From positions 179,017-243,016 of the forward strand of contig NZ_RSCL01000018.1 in NCBI RefSeq assembly GCF_003991905.1: a DNA stretch of 64,000 nt, written 5' to 3'. Under the pieces are notes generated by a model, which made no database searches, had not been told where the DNA came from, and was given only the letters and a program-made list of their open reading frames with translations. This DNA comes from Dulcicalothrix desertica PCC 7102. Lineage in GTDB: Bacteria; Cyanobacteriota; Cyanobacteriia; Cyanobacteriales; Nostocaceae. Numbering within the stretch: position 1 is the first letter of the stretch; every line of letters starts with the position of its first letter. The position numbers and the translations under genes were made by a program. This document shows, one piece after another, positions 1 to 8,994 of this stretch.

Positions 1-650
1 TTACGTTGACCAGGCGCCAGACAGATTATTCTCTTAGCAGCGCAAATTGTAGGTATCGTAACAGTAAAAGCATATTGGGGCACTTGTTCAATATTAGAAA
101 AATATCCTGTATTAACCTGTTGTTGACGATTAACCTCATCTAGTTTAACTAGCTTAACAGTATATGGGTCATTAAAATCTGCTACTTTAGGGTCATTAAA
201 TGCCAAATGCCCATTTTCCCCAATACCTAATAAACACAAATCAATCTTGTGTGTTTGTAGCAATTCTGAATAACGCGCGCACTCTATCAATGGTTGTTGA
301 GCATCTGCTTCGATATAATGAAATACCTGGGGATGAACTTTTTGCTCAACCTTTTCTCTGAGGTATTGTCGAAAACTTGCTGAATGGTTAGCCGAAATTC
401 CTAAATACTCATCTAAATGAAAACAAGTAACCCGTGACCAGTCAATACCACCTAGTGATATTAACTCGTCTAAGAACTTAAGCTGTGAATTACCTGTTGC
501 TAATAATACACTTGCTGTTTCTTGTTCCTGCAACACATTATATAGATACTCATATACAATTTCAGCAGCAGCGCGCGCTATCTCAGCTTCAGAATTATAA
601 ACATTTACCTTAAGGGATGAGACGCTAAAGTTCTTTGACGGATTTATCAT
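1..650 (-). CDS. nagB: Glucosamine-6-phosphate deaminase family protein, 3' end cut by the window edge
   Basis: Reading the minus strand from the ATG at 648-650 gives an open frame of 216 codons that runs off the window. It contains FHLDEYLG and LGIGENGHLAFNDP, the latter a hallmark of NagB sugar-phosphate isomerases, which convert glucosamine-6-phosphate to fructose-6-phosphate and ammonia. The N-terminus begins MINPSKNF and the sugar-phosphate loop (LLATGNSQ) follows. 6-phosphogluconolactonases belong to the same superfamily, but the GENGHLAF motif followed by NDP favours the NagB branch. Cyanobacteria often carry one such gene without a full amino-sugar operon, and none is visible here. 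The C-terminus is not in the window. Confidence 0.85.
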   Translation of the reverse strand, partial: MINPSKNFSVSSLKVNVYNSEAEIARAAAEIVYEYLYNVLQEQETASVLLATGNSQLKFLDELISLGGIDWSRVTCFHLDEYLGISANHSASFRQYLREKVEQKVHPQVFHYIEADAQQPLIECARYSELLQTHKIDLCLLGIGENGHLAFNDPKVADFNDPYTVKLVKLDEVNRQQQVNTGYFSNIEQVPQYAFTVTIPTICAAKRIICLAPGQR

Positions 651-919
651 ATGTTGTAAAGCTCTGTAGGATAGGCGTCTTGCCTGTCATACAGGATTAT
701 TGATTTCTCGAATTACCCTCACATTATAATTTTACTACTATCAAGGGTCTATGGCGCCACTAACAAAACGGACGCTTATATAATTACATTCTCTGTATAA
801 AAACAATCTACGTATATAAACGTAATTATCAGGGTTAATATGCAGGCGCCTTCAGAGTGAGTTTACATAAATGGTAGTATTATCAAGTAACTCAATAGTA
901 AATTCTAAATATCATTAAA

Positions 920-1360
920 ATGCATATTCCTGAAATCACTCAAACATTGTTGGAAGCAAAAGACGAGAAAGGGTTAAGTTTTGAAGATTTAGCCAAACTC
1001 GTGAAAAGGAATGAAGTTTGGGTTGCTTCTGTAATTTATCGGCAAGCTAGTGCTTCACTTGAAGAAGCAAAAATTTTAGTTGATGCGCTAGAAGTTGCTC
1101 CATACTATGCTTCTGAGTTAATCAAATATCCCATTAAAGGTAGTGATTCTATTGTACCAACTGACCCTTTTATTTATCGTTTTTACGAAATTGTGCAGGT
1201 GTATGGACTACCCCTCAAGGATATAGTTCAAGAAAAGTTTGGCGATGGAATTATGAGCGCGATTGATTTTACTTTAAATGTGGAAAAGGAAGAAGACCCA
1301 AAAGGTGATAGGGTTAAAATCGTTATGTCTGGTAAGTTTCTTCCTTATAAAAAATGGTAA
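920..1360 (+). CDS. cynS: Cyanate hydratase (cyanase)
   Basis: This 146-residue protein matches cyanase along its full length. Cyanase decomposes cyanate with bicarbonate to ammonia and CO2 in the cytoplasm and supplies nitrogen or detoxifies cyanate. The N-terminal half is helix-turn-helix-like (residues 10-60). The C-terminal half holds the active-site residues R87, E90 and S113, spaced as in E. coli R96, E99 and S122. It stands alone; in some cyanobacteria cynS follows a cyanate ABC transporter, which is not seen here. A GTA-N8-TAA sequence at 812-825 is one base off the NtcA consensus but is not well placed for a promoter, so no regulation is claimed. Confidence 0.95.
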   Translation: MHIPEITQTLLEAKDEKGLSFEDLAKLVKRNEVWVASVIYRQASASLEEAKILVDALEVAPYYASELIKYPIKGSDSIVPTDPFIYRFYEIVQVYGLPLKDIVQEKFGDGIMSAIDFTLNVEKEEDPKGDRVKIVMSGKFLPYKKW

Positions 1361-1491
1361 TTTTGCTCTCTAATGATACGAAATAATGCATTTAGACGTT
1401 AACCGATTTGTCGCGCGGTAGCTTTAGAAACATTACAATCAGTAACGACACACAATTTGTGCAATTTCAAACTTGTTAAAATTGAAAGTAC

Positions 1492-1509
1492 GGTGGGCTT
1501 CGGCCCACC
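1492..1509. terminator. Hairpin with TTCG loop between convergent genes
   Basis: A perfect 7-bp stem (GGTGGGC / GCCCACC) closes a TTCG tetraloop. It lies between cynS (+) and the Rpn gene (-), a position suited to terminating both. No clear T-run follows on either strand, so termination is inferred from position and stem stability. Confidence 0.5.
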
Positions 1510-1535
1510 ATTCATAAACGCGCTTTAATAAAATT

Positions 1536-2318
1536 TTATTGTTTAACGTTTTCCTGGACAGTTTTCACATCCAGCTTTAAGCTTTCTGCTATTTGCTCGA
1601 TAGTAAACCCTGCCTTTAGTAAGATAGGGATTGTCTCTATTTTTTGTTCGAGTCGTCCTTCTTCTCGTCCTTCTAAATAGACCTTGCTTTTTCTTAACGA
1701 TTCTAACTCAAGCATAGCTTCTAATTCCTTTACTGATAAGTTTGGAAGTTTGTCCATTACCACCGTTTGAATAAATTGTAGAACTTTTTCTTTCAAAGCG
1801 GGACTGGTAATTTCCGAATTTGTTCTAATTATTAGCTGTCGAGCTAATTTCCCTATTTTCTCTCTGCCTTGCTTCTTTGCAACTAAACACATAACACCTA
1901 CGCTCAAGGATTGATTTGGGTCTTTACCAAGTTCATCTAGATAAAACCGACGTAGGACAGGTAAGAATATCTCTAAATATGGTGGAAGCGTTCTTTCATT
2001 GCAGCGTCTATCGTAGATTACTATCGCGTACCATTTTTTGTTAGGTGGTTTTTTTTGGGTCAAATACATCATTATTTTGCCAAAAAAGCTGTTGTAGAAG
2101 TCACTGTCCTTATATCCTTGTGCTTCGACAAAATATAGTGGCATAAAGCTATATCCTGAGCTTGTTTTGTATAAACCATCTAAGCGATAACTTTGTTGCT
2201 TGAGTTCTTCTGCACCGAACTCGTATCCGGTTTTATTATCCTGTCCTTCACCGATGAGTTCAAAAAATAGCTCTGGTAGGTTTTGGAAGATTTTGTAGAA
2301 GAGTGGATCTGCTGTCAT
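1536..2318 (-). CDS. Rpn-family putative nuclease (DUF2887 type)
   Basis: The 260-residue protein resembles the DUF2887 group of Rpn/PD-(D/E)XK transposase-like proteins that are abundant in cyanobacteria. The nuclease core lies in residues 1-140, with YRLDG followed by VEAQGY as the D...E-x-Q catalytic pattern of this family. The C-terminal third (about 185-260) is helical and charged and ends in a putative HTH-like segment (FTIEQIAESLKLDV). E. coli Rpn proteins promote RecA-independent recombination in vivo; the cyanobacterial role is unknown. The gene looks intact, unlike the Rpn remnants at 11.7-12.3 kb and 50.7-51.0 kb. Confidence 0.8.
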   Translation of the reverse strand: MTADPLFYKIFQNLPELFFELIGEGQDNKTGYEFGAEELKQQSYRLDGLYKTSSGYSFMPLYFVEAQGYKDSDFYNSFFGKIMMYLTQKKPPNKKWYAIVIYDRRCNERTLPPYLEIFLPVLRRFYLDELGKDPNQSLSVGVMCLVAKKQGREKIGKLARQLIIRTNSEITSPALKEKVLQFIQTVVMDKLPNLSVKELEAMLELESLRKSKVYLEGREEGRLEQKIETIPILLKAGFTIEQIAESLKLDVKTVQENVKQ

Positions 2319-2503
2319 TCACTTTTCGCTCACACCTGGAGACGTGGTAGATTTTGATTAAGTATAATATTACCATATAGTTTAATGGTTACATGTCTAT
2401 ATACAAATTAATGTTGGCGAACTTAGAATTTTGGACAGGCGCCCTTTCTCATGTAAAATATGTAAAGAAAGTTTATGTTTTCTTAACTTTATTTACATAG
2501 CTT

Positions 2504-3190
2504 ATGCTGGCAGCACTTCTGTTCGATTTAGATGGAACCCTTGTTAACACAGACCCCATCCATTTTTTAGCTTGGCAGAAAATGCTAAGTCGCTATGATA
2601 TACATATAGATGAAAGTTTTTACCAGAAAAATATCAGTGGAAGATTGAATCCGGAGATACTCGCGGATATTTTGCCACAGTTGTCACCGCACCAAGCTGT
2701 GGGATTTGCCGATGAAAAAGAAGCGATGTTTCGAGAAATGGCGCCATCTTTACAGCGTTTACCAGGACTAACCGAGTTATTAGCTTGGACAGACACGCAT
2801 AACATCAAGCGTACATTAGTTACAAACGCACCACGTGCAAACGCTTACTTTATGTTAGATGTATTAGGATTAGGCACCGCATTTGAATTAATAGTATTAG
2901 CAGAAGACGAAGAGAAAGCAAAGCCAGACCCCACACCCTACCGAGTTGCAGCACAACGTCTAGGAGTTAATATTGAAAATGCAATTGCTCTTGAAGATTC
3001 ACCATCGGGTATTAGGTCTGCTGTTGGTGCAGGTATAAAAACTATCGGTATTGCATCAACTCATGACCCAGAAAAATTATGCGAGATAGGCGCCTGTATG
3101 GCAATATCCGACTTTACAGACTTACGTTTGTGGACACTTTTAAACTTTCAACTAAATTCTCAACTCTTAGAAGCAGCACCAATCACATAA
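2504..3190 (+). CDS. HAD-IA family hydrolase, beta-phosphoglucomutase-like
   Basis: This 228-residue protein has all four HAD motifs: DLDGT at residues 8-12 with nucleophile D8 and acid/base D10, VTNAP near 105, a Lys in KAKPDP near 147, and EDSPSGI near 168. The cap between residues 15 and 80 is the helical C1 cap of the beta-phosphoglucomutase/phosphatase subfamily. Substrates are likely small phosphorylated sugars or phosphoglycolate-like compounds, and the sequence does not decide which. The gene lies upstream of a DUF6882-like gene, separated by a palindromic repeat at 3200-3258. Confidence 0.85.
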   Translation: MLAALLFDLDGTLVNTDPIHFLAWQKMLSRYDIHIDESFYQKNISGRLNPEILADILPQLSPHQAVGFADEKEAMFREMAPSLQRLPGLTELLAWTDTHNIKRTLVTNAPRANAYFMLDVLGLGTAFELIVLAEDEEKAKPDPTPYRVAAQRLGVNIENAIALEDSPSGIRSAVGAGIKTIGIASTHDPEKLCEIGACMAISDFTDLRLWTLLNFQLNSQLLEAAPIT

Positions 3191-3199
3191 TTAAAAGCT

Positions 3200-3258
3200 G
3201 GTGCGTGACGCTACAAGTCTTATAATGAAATTGAAATTTGTTCATAGCGTTACGCACC
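3200..3258. repeat. GGTGCGT palindromic element, copy A
   Basis: GGTGCGTGACGCT (3200-3212) faces AGCGTTACGCACC (3246-3258), a 13-bp inverted repeat with one mismatch. A second copy with a perfect 15-bp stem lies at 51160-51220. Both copies are followed by CCTAC or CCTACC and lie just upstream of a gene, where their GTG or ATG triplets create misleading upstream starts. Confidence 0.8.
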
Positions 3259-3272
3259 CTACCAAGATAATT

Positions 3273-3761
3273 ATGAATAAAGATGAGTTTGCCATTTTTT
3301 TTGAACAATCTATAGATAATCTCCAGCAAAAGCAAGAAGACTTAAAGGATAAATACGCTTTTGGAAGTTTTCCTAAGTATTGTTTTGACCAAGAAATCGG
3401 AACGCTTCAGTTTCAAGATGACCAAGATCAGGTACAAGTCGAAGCGCTTGTTACACCTATTGGTAGTTTCTCGTATAAAAGTGAAACATGGCAATGGTCA
3501 TGGGCAAATTCGTCGATACTTGAGCGTTTACGGCTAAAATCTGAGAGAATAAAAGAACTCTACACGTTTACAGGCGCCCCAATTTTTGAGGCATCAATAG
3601 TCAAGGTGAATGAGGAGCAAGCTTGGGAGCTTTCAGCGATGGCAGTTGAATATTTAAAGTCCTTGGGATGTTATTCTATGCCTTACGAGGGAAGACAATT
3701 GCGAAATTTTGTTTCTATAGATGAAATTATCAAATGCCCGAAGGACCTGAGATTAAATTAG
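3273..3761 (+). CDS. DUF6882-like protein
   Basis: The 162-residue protein has a central SETWQWSWAN stretch (about residues 68-77), which recalls the DUF6882 family of unknown function. It is acidic and soluble with no signal peptide or membrane segment. I place the start at ATG 3273 because the in-frame GTG at 3201 lies inside the palindromic repeat 3200-3258. Its 3' end overlaps the nei start by 28 bp, so the two are probably co-transcribed. No catalytic residues are recognised. Confidence 0.65.
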   Translation: MNKDEFAIFFEQSIDNLQQKQEDLKDKYAFGSFPKYCFDQEIGTLQFQDDQDQVQVEALVTPIGSFSYKSETWQWSWANSSILERLRLKSERIKELYTFTGAPIFEASIVKVNEEQAWELSAMAVEYLKSLGCYSMPYEGRQLRNFVSIDEIIKCPKDLRLN

Positions 3762-4552
3762 CAGCAGCCAAAATTGCCAAAGCTATTTGTAACGTACCCA
3801 TAACTGATATATTCTTTGCTTTTGACGCACTGAAAGAGTTTGAAAAAATTCTGGCAGGTCAGCAAGTAGTGTCCGTCAAACCCAGAGGCAAAGCATTATT
3901 AATTCGATTTAGTAATGACCTGAGTATATATAGTCACAACCAACTTTATGGACTTTGGTATATACGTGACGCAAATACTTATCCCAAAACAAACAGACAA
4001 CTAAGATTAGCAATTCACACGCATAAAAAATCAGCTTTATTATACAGCGCATCAGATATATCTGTTCTTAATGATGCTGAAATCGCTGTACATCCATTTT
4101 TAAAGAGTCTTGGGCCCGATGTATTGGATGAAGCTACAACTATAGAACAAGTTGAAGAACGGTTGCTTGATAAACAATTTTATAGGAGAGGGTTGGCGCC
4201 GTTATTACTCAATCAGCAATTTATTTGTGGAATAGGTAATTATCTTCGTAGTGAGATTTTGTTTGTAGCACGTATAAATCCTTCATTTCGTCCTATGGAC
4301 TGTACTACCAGGCAAATTCAAAAACTAGCAGAAGCGGTGGTTGTAATTCCTCGTAAGTCTTATATTACTAAGGGAATTACAAATGATATTGCCATTGCGA
4401 CGAAGCTTAAAGCTGCTGGTAAACCACGCAAAGCTTATCGTCACTGGGTTTTTAATCGAGATAATCAACCTTGTCACGCTTGTGGTACGACTATTATTAA
4501 AAGTGTAATGGGCGCCAGACGCATTTATTATTGTCCTCAATGCCAGAGTTAA
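3734..4552 (+). CDS. nei: Endonuclease VIII (DNA glycosylase/AP lyase)
   Basis: The 272-residue protein is a Fpg/Nei-family glycosylase that removes oxidised pyrimidines and nicks the abasic site. After Met it starts with PEGPE, giving the catalytic N-terminal proline (P2) and E3, and K53 lies in PRGKALL. YSHNQLYG and CGIGNYLR match Nei more than Fpg. The C-terminal zinc finger has C247, C250, C267 and C270. Its start overlaps the upstream gene by 28 bp. Length agrees with E. coli Nei (263 residues). A repeat-rich spacer separates it from argD on the opposite strand. Confidence 0.9.
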   Translation: MPEGPEIKLAAAKIAKAICNVPITDIFFAFDALKEFEKILAGQQVVSVKPRGKALLIRFSNDLSIYSHNQLYGLWYIRDANTYPKTNRQLRLAIHTHKKSALLYSASDISVLNDAEIAVHPFLKSLGPDVLDEATTIEQVEERLLDKQFYRRGLAPLLLNQQFICGIGNYLRSEILFVARINPSFRPMDCTTRQIQKLAEAVVVIPRKSYITKGITNDIAIATKLKAAGKPRKAYRHWVFNRDNQPCHACGTTIIKSVMGARRIYYCPQCQS

Positions 4553-4592
4553 TTGTCATTAGTCGCATATTATTGTCATTAGTCGCCATTAT

Positions 4593-4675
4593 TGTCATTC
4601 TGAGCGTAGCGAAGAATCTGAAGAATCTAATTTTCTAACTAGATTTTGAGATGCTTCACTGCGTTCAGCATGACA
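4593..4675. repeat. Dispersed inverted repeat (TGTCATTCTGAGCG family)
   Basis: Left arm TGTCATTCTGAGCG...AAGAATCT pairs with right arm AGATGCTTCACTGCG...CATGACA. The stem is about 27 bp with compensated mismatches. The same family recurs at 20277-20462. The copy lies between convergent nei and argD. Confidence 0.75.
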
Positions 4676-4683
4676 TGTAAGGG

Positions 4684-4730
4684 CATCCGTTACATCCGTT
4701 GCATCCGTTACATCCGTTACATCCGTTGCC
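4684..4730. repeat. 9-mer tandem repeat (CATCCGTTA family), copy 1
   Basis: About five tandem units of CATCCGTTA or CATCCGTTG end in GCC three bases from the argD stop. This is one arm of a family whose other copies are at 16162-16262, 24438-24480, 54047-54147 and 61650-61712. Confidence 0.85.
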
Positions 4731-4732
4731 AA

Positions 4733-5998
4733 CTATCCTTTAACTGCTGTAAACGCACGCTCTAATGCTTCGAGTGCCAAATTAATTTCAGCTTCGGTGA
4801 CAATTAATGGTGGTACAAAACGAATTACTTTAGGTCCTGCGGGGACTAATAGCAACCCTTCTTTAATCGCAGCGTTAACTACATCACTAGAAGTTAACTC
4901 AACATTGTCGTATAATTCCATACCATTAATTAATCCCCAGCCTCGGACATCACTGATAAGCTGTGGATATTTAGCGGCTAATTGCTTCAATCCTGCGCGT
5001 AATTGTTCTCCTCTGGCTTCAACGTTTGCAAGTATATTTTCTTTCTCTATCGTTTCGCATACGGCCAACGCTACTCCGCAAGCAAAAGGATTTCCCCCAA
5101 ATGTCGAAGCGTGTTCACCAGGTTGGAATATATCACAGAATTTTTTGGCTAACATGGCGCCTATAGGAATACCACCACCCAAACCTTTTGCACTAGTCAA
5201 AATATCTGGCTCAACACCAAGCTGTTCATAACCCCATAGTTTACCACTACGTCCCATGCCAACTTGCACTTCGTCAAATATTAATAGTACTCCTGTCTCA
5301 TTACAAATTTGGCGGAGTTTACGGAAGTAGGAAACATCACCTGGTCGAACTCCTCCTTCTCCTTGTAATGGTTCGATCAATATTGCCGCAACTCCGTAGT
5401 CTCCTTCGTCGAGTTCACCTATTGCCGCTTCGACTGCTGCAAAGTCGTTGTATGGCACGTAACTGAAACCTGGTACTAGGGGATCAAAATTCTTTTGATA
5501 TTTTGGCTGTGCTGTGGCTGTAATTGTCGCCAAAGTCCGACCGTGAAAACTTGAATGTGCTGTTAGAATGATTGGACGTTCTATGTTTAATACTGTATGC
5601 GCGTATTTACGTGTTAGTTTAATTGCAGCTTCGTTTGCTTCGGCGCCGGAATTACAAAAGAATACTCGGTCTAGGCAAGAATGTTTAACTAGCCATGTGG
5701 CTAATTCTCCCTGTTCAGGAATATAGTACAAATTTGAAACATGGTGTAGTTTCTGAATTTGACGTGTAACAGCTTCAACCATTGCTGGGTGAGCATGTCC
5801 AAGTGTACAAGTAGCGATTCCTGCAACAAAATCTAAGTATTCGCGTCCTTGTGTATCCCAAACACGGCAACCAGCACCTCGTTCTAAAGCTATTGCGTAT
5901 CGTCCATAAGTGGACATTACAGCTTTATCAAAGCCATTATTATCAAAATTATGTGATGTGGGTGATGTTGGTTCTAATGTTGCTAGCTCAGTACTCAT
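4733..5998 (-). CDS. argD: Acetylornithine aminotransferase
   Basis: This PLP-dependent class III aminotransferase (421 residues from the chosen start) converts N-acetylglutamate semialdehyde to N-acetylornithine in arginine biosynthesis. Family motifs include FCNSGAEANEAAIKL, the FDEVQ metal/PLP motif and SAKGLGGGIPIG, which carries the PLP-binding lysine. I prefer the ATG at 5998 over one at 6025 because AGGGAGG sits about 8 bases upstream of it. The gene has no arginine-pathway neighbours. The short linker GELDEGDYG is ordinary for cyanobacterial ArgD. Confidence 0.93.
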   Translation of the reverse strand: MSTELATLEPTSPTSHNFDNNGFDKAVMSTYGRYAIALERGAGCRVWDTQGREYLDFVAGIATCTLGHAHPAMVEAVTRQIQKLHHVSNLYYIPEQGELATWLVKHSCLDRVFFCNSGAEANEAAIKLTRKYAHTVLNIERPIILTAHSSFHGRTLATITATAQPKYQKNFDPLVPGFSYVPYNDFAAVEAAIGELDEGDYGVAAILIEPLQGEGGVRPGDVSYFRKLRQICNETGVLLIFDEVQVGMGRSGKLWGYEQLGVEPDILTSAKGLGGGIPIGAMLAKKFCDIFQPGEHASTFGGNPFACGVALAVCETIEKENILANVEARGEQLRAGLKQLAAKYPQLISDVRGWGLINGMELYDNVELTSSDVVNAAIKEGLLLVPAGPKVIRFVPPLIVTEAEINLALEALERAFTAVKG

Positions 5999-6096
5999 TA
6001 GTCTTGCCTCCCTAAAAATATCCAAATTCTATAGCCGTTTTTACCAATACTAAATCTTAGTTCAAATACTTAAATATCTCAAATGCGAGTGGCGGT

Positions 6097-7176
6097 GTGA
6101 AAAAAAGAACTGTATACTCAACGCTTGAACAAAAATATCAGCGCATTCAAAAAGAATTGATGGCAGGGACACTAGCACTTGTAGGTGTTTTCCTCATTGG
6201 TACTGCTTGGTACTCGCTGGTAGAACGTTGGTCTTGGCAAGATGCAGCGTATATGACTGTTATTACTCTAGCTACTGTTGGCTATGGTGAAACACATCCT
6301 TTAGGAAATAGAGGTAGATTATTTACAATTGCGTTAATCTTAATGGGTGTAATTACCATTGGTTATATAGTCAATCGATTTACAGAAGCTGTAATCGAAG
6401 GCTATTTCCAAGAAAATCTTCGTCTCAGACAACGGCGCCTATTCATGAATTCGTTATCAGGTCATTATATTATTTGTGGTTTCAGTCGAACAGGTCGTCA
6501 AATTGCCAAAGAATTCCAGGCAGAGGGCGTACTGTTTGTAATTATCGAGAAAGACCTTGATTCAATGCAGCAGGCTCAACAGGAAGGATATACTTTTTAC
6601 CAAGGAGATGCCACCCTCGATGAAACTCTGCTGCGAGTTGGAATTGAAAGAGCAATTTGTATTGTTGCCGCTCTTCCATCTGATGCCGAAAATCTTTATA
6701 CTGTACTTTCTGCTAAAACTTTAAATCCTAGTATTCGTGCCATTGCACGCGCTAGTACCGAAGAAGCAGTACAAAAATTGGAGCGTGGCGGCGCCGATGT
6801 GGTAATTTCCCCTTATATTACAGGTGGAAAGCGGATGGCAGCAGCAGCACTGCGACCCCAAGTTATGGACTTTGTGGAAGGTGTCCTAACTGGTGCAGAC
6901 CGTCAAGTTTATATGGAACAACTTGTGCTTGACCCCGCAGTTTGTCCCGTTGTTGGGTTAACATTGCAGAAAGCTTGCTTACGCGCTCAAACTGGTGCAT
7001 TAGTATTAGCTATTCAACGTGCGGACGGTTCTGTAATTGGTGGTCCAACGGGAGATACGCTATTACTGCCAGGGGATTTACTCATCTGCATGGGAACAGC
7101 AGAGCAACTGCGAAGTCTCAACCAAATTATCGAACCCATAAATACCAAGTCTCGGCGCCGTTCCCAAAGAAAGTGA
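6097..7176 (+). CDS. Potassium channel with TrkA-N/TrkA-C (RCK) domains
   Basis: The 359-residue protein has a two-helix pore module followed by a cytoplasmic RCK module. Transmembrane segments lie near residues 22-45 and 80-98, with the filter TVGYGE between them. From about 118 the TrkA-N Rossmann domain starts (IICGFSRTGRQIAKE), and a TrkA-C domain follows near 265-345. MthK/Kch-type channels pass K+ under control of ligands bound to the RCK domain. The likely start is a GTG (6097). The downstream devC gene starts 30 bp later, so the two may share a transcript. Confidence 0.88.
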   Translation: MKKRTVYSTLEQKYQRIQKELMAGTLALVGVFLIGTAWYSLVERWSWQDAAYMTVITLATVGYGETHPLGNRGRLFTIALILMGVITIGYIVNRFTEAVIEGYFQENLRLRQRRLFMNSLSGHYIICGFSRTGRQIAKEFQAEGVLFVIIEKDLDSMQQAQQEGYTFYQGDATLDETLLRVGIERAICIVAALPSDAENLYTVLSAKTLNPSIRAIARASTEEAVQKLERGGADVVISPYITGGKRMAAAALRPQVMDFVEGVLTGADRQVYMEQLVLDPAVCPVVGLTLQKACLRAQTGALVLAIQRADGSVIGGPTGDTLLLPGDLLICMGTAEQLRSLNQIIEPINTKSRRRSQRK

Positions 7177-7206
7177 AGATAATATAATATACGGATGATT
7201 GCGTAA

Positions 7207-8373
7207 ATGATATGTAAATTTTTTGCCAAGATTCCCCTCGCTTGGCAACTGTTAGTTAAAGAAAAGACACGTTTGGCTGTAGCTGTTGCGGGTATAACAT
7301 TTGCAAATATACTGATGTTTGCTCAAATGGGATTTGAGGGAGCATTGTTTGAAAGCGCAATTGCTCCTCATAAAAGTTTCGACACCGATTTAGTATTAGT
7401 GAGTCGTAATTTTGAAACTATTTACTCAATCAAAGATTTTCCTACTGAACGATTGTACCAAGCACGTGGATTTGCGGGAGTTCTTGAAGTGAATCCTGTG
7501 TATATAGGTTTAGGTAGGTGGAGTAACCCAGAAACTCAAGGACTGCAAACGATTTTGATTATGGGTACAGACCCAGCAAATAAAATTTTTAGATCACCCC
7601 AACTCAATCGTGATTTGAACGAGTTGCAAATTCAGAACCAAGTATTATTTGATAAAACTGCTTTACCCACAAACAGCTATATTGCTTCGTTATTTCAAAA
7701 TCAAACCACACCAGAGACAGAGGTAAATAAAATTAAAGTGCGTATTGGTGGTTATTTTTCTCTGGGTAAATCATTTGCTACTTATGGAAATATCATTACT
7801 AGTGATTCTACTTTTTTAAGACTTTTTGCAAGTCATGAACCCAACCAAATTGGTACAGGGTTGATTAAGCTGAAAACAGGCGCCGACATTAAACAGGTTA
7901 AAAACAATTTAAAATTAGGTTTACCCGACGATGTTTTGATATTAACCCACGACGAATATATCGATATGGAAAGAAACTACTGGGGAAAAACAACTCCCAT
8001 TGGTTTTATGTTTGGAGTTGGTGTCATGGTATCGTTTATAGTCGGTTGCGTTATCGTCTATCAAATTTTATACTCAGATATTTCAGCGCATTTAGCCGAG
8101 TATGCAATGCTCAAAGCAATAGGTTATACAAACAATTACTTACTCTCCGTTCTTGGACAAGAAGCTTTACTACTAGCAGTTTTAGGATATCTACCAGGTT
8201 TAATAACTGCATTAGCATTTTATAAACTTGCAGCAAATACAACAAAGCTACCCGTATTTATGACGATAGAACGAGGCGCCAGTGTTTTTGTGTTAACAGT
8301 AATAATGTGCTTTGTATCTGGTATTTTTGCCATGCAAAAGCTACGCACCGCAGATCCGGCAGACTTAATGTAA
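7207..8373 (+). CDS. devC: DevC-type ABC exporter permease
   Basis: The 388-residue protein has the MacB/FtsX-like layout of DevC: one N-terminal membrane segment (about 17-40), a large periplasmic domain (about 45-265) and three C-terminal membrane segments (about 270-300, 318-340 and 357-380). In Anabaena, DevBCA with TolC exports heterocyst glycolipids, and paralogues export other compounds. No devA ATPase or devB membrane-fusion gene is adjacent, so this copy is an orphan and its partner and substrate are unknown. The closing KLRTADPADLM is typical of the family. Confidence 0.85.
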   Translation: MICKFFAKIPLAWQLLVKEKTRLAVAVAGITFANILMFAQMGFEGALFESAIAPHKSFDTDLVLVSRNFETIYSIKDFPTERLYQARGFAGVLEVNPVYIGLGRWSNPETQGLQTILIMGTDPANKIFRSPQLNRDLNELQIQNQVLFDKTALPTNSYIASLFQNQTTPETEVNKIKVRIGGYFSLGKSFATYGNIITSDSTFLRLFASHEPNQIGTGLIKLKTGADIKQVKNNLKLGLPDDVLILTHDEYIDMERNYWGKTTPIGFMFGVGVMVSFIVGCVIVYQILYSDISAHLAEYAMLKAIGYTNNYLLSVLGQEALLLAVLGYLPGLITALAFYKLAANTTKLPVFMTIERGASVFVLTVIMCFVSGIFAMQKLRTADPADLM

Positions 8374-8418
8374 CTTAATATAAAACTAACGAGTTATTGT
8401 GCAAACATTAAACAGAAG

Positions 8419-8994
8419 TTAACTATTCACGAATGGTTGTTGAACGTCAACTTCCTGCCAACCATGCATAGAAGCAACGCTTTTCAACATCCACTCAATT
8501 CCTACAGGAGGCGCCGAGCTTATTAGAATACCAGGATAAACAGCAGTACCCCAAGTAGGATGAAGCACAACACGACATTTATTTTTAATAATTGGATAAC
8601 CCAGTAAAGCTTTGACGACAGCAGTATCATCATGGGGAAACTCACCGGGACGTGACAGAATTGGATAACCAGTGCGAGGGTCAACTAAATCAGAAAAATA
8701 CCCTCCATCACGTAAATTGAAAGCAACATCAAACCCATAGCGAATAAATTGTTCACGCAAAACTTGCTTTTCAGCTTCAACAACATCACTGTCCTCAAGC
8801 ATTTCGTAACGTGCTTTTGCGAGAACAACTGCAACCCACATTGACTTATCCTTCCAGTCTGGAAATATCCGCTCGCGGTTGGTACAGATATATTGACTAG
8901 GAGAATGAATTGAAATTTGAATAGCTTGTCCCAGTTTGCCAACCAAATGAATGGGATAGCTTTCATCCGAAGTCCGAACTCTAAAATAATCCAC
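8419..8994 (-). CDS. MMADHC-like protein (methylmalonic aciduria/homocystinuria type D family)
   Basis: The 191-residue protein resembles a cyanobacterial family annotated after the animal cobalamin-trafficking protein MMADHC. Recognisable segments are IHSPSQYICTNRE, DVAFNLRDGGY, DPRTGYPILSRPG and HPTWGTAVYPG. The animal protein lacks a nitroreductase active site and delivers B12 to target enzymes; the bacterial role is not established. The start is a GTG with no strong ribosome site, and family members often start near QISIHSPS, so 20-25 residues may be over-called. It stands alone on the minus strand, convergent with devC. Confidence 0.7.
   Translation of the reverse strand: MDYFRVRTSDESYPIHLVGKLGQAIQISIHSPSQYICTNRERIFPDWKDKSMWVAVVLAKARYEMLEDSDVVEAEKQVLREQFIRYGFDVAFNLRDGGYFSDLVDPRTGYPILSRPGEFPHDDTAVVKALLGYPIIKNKCRVVLHPTWGTAVYPGILISSAPPVGIEWMLKSVASMHGWQEVDVQQPFVNS

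Noticed and set aside
812..825. NtcA-like site upstream of cynS
   Set aside because: GTA-N8-TAA deviates from the GTA-N8-TAC consensus, and no well-placed -10 box was found.
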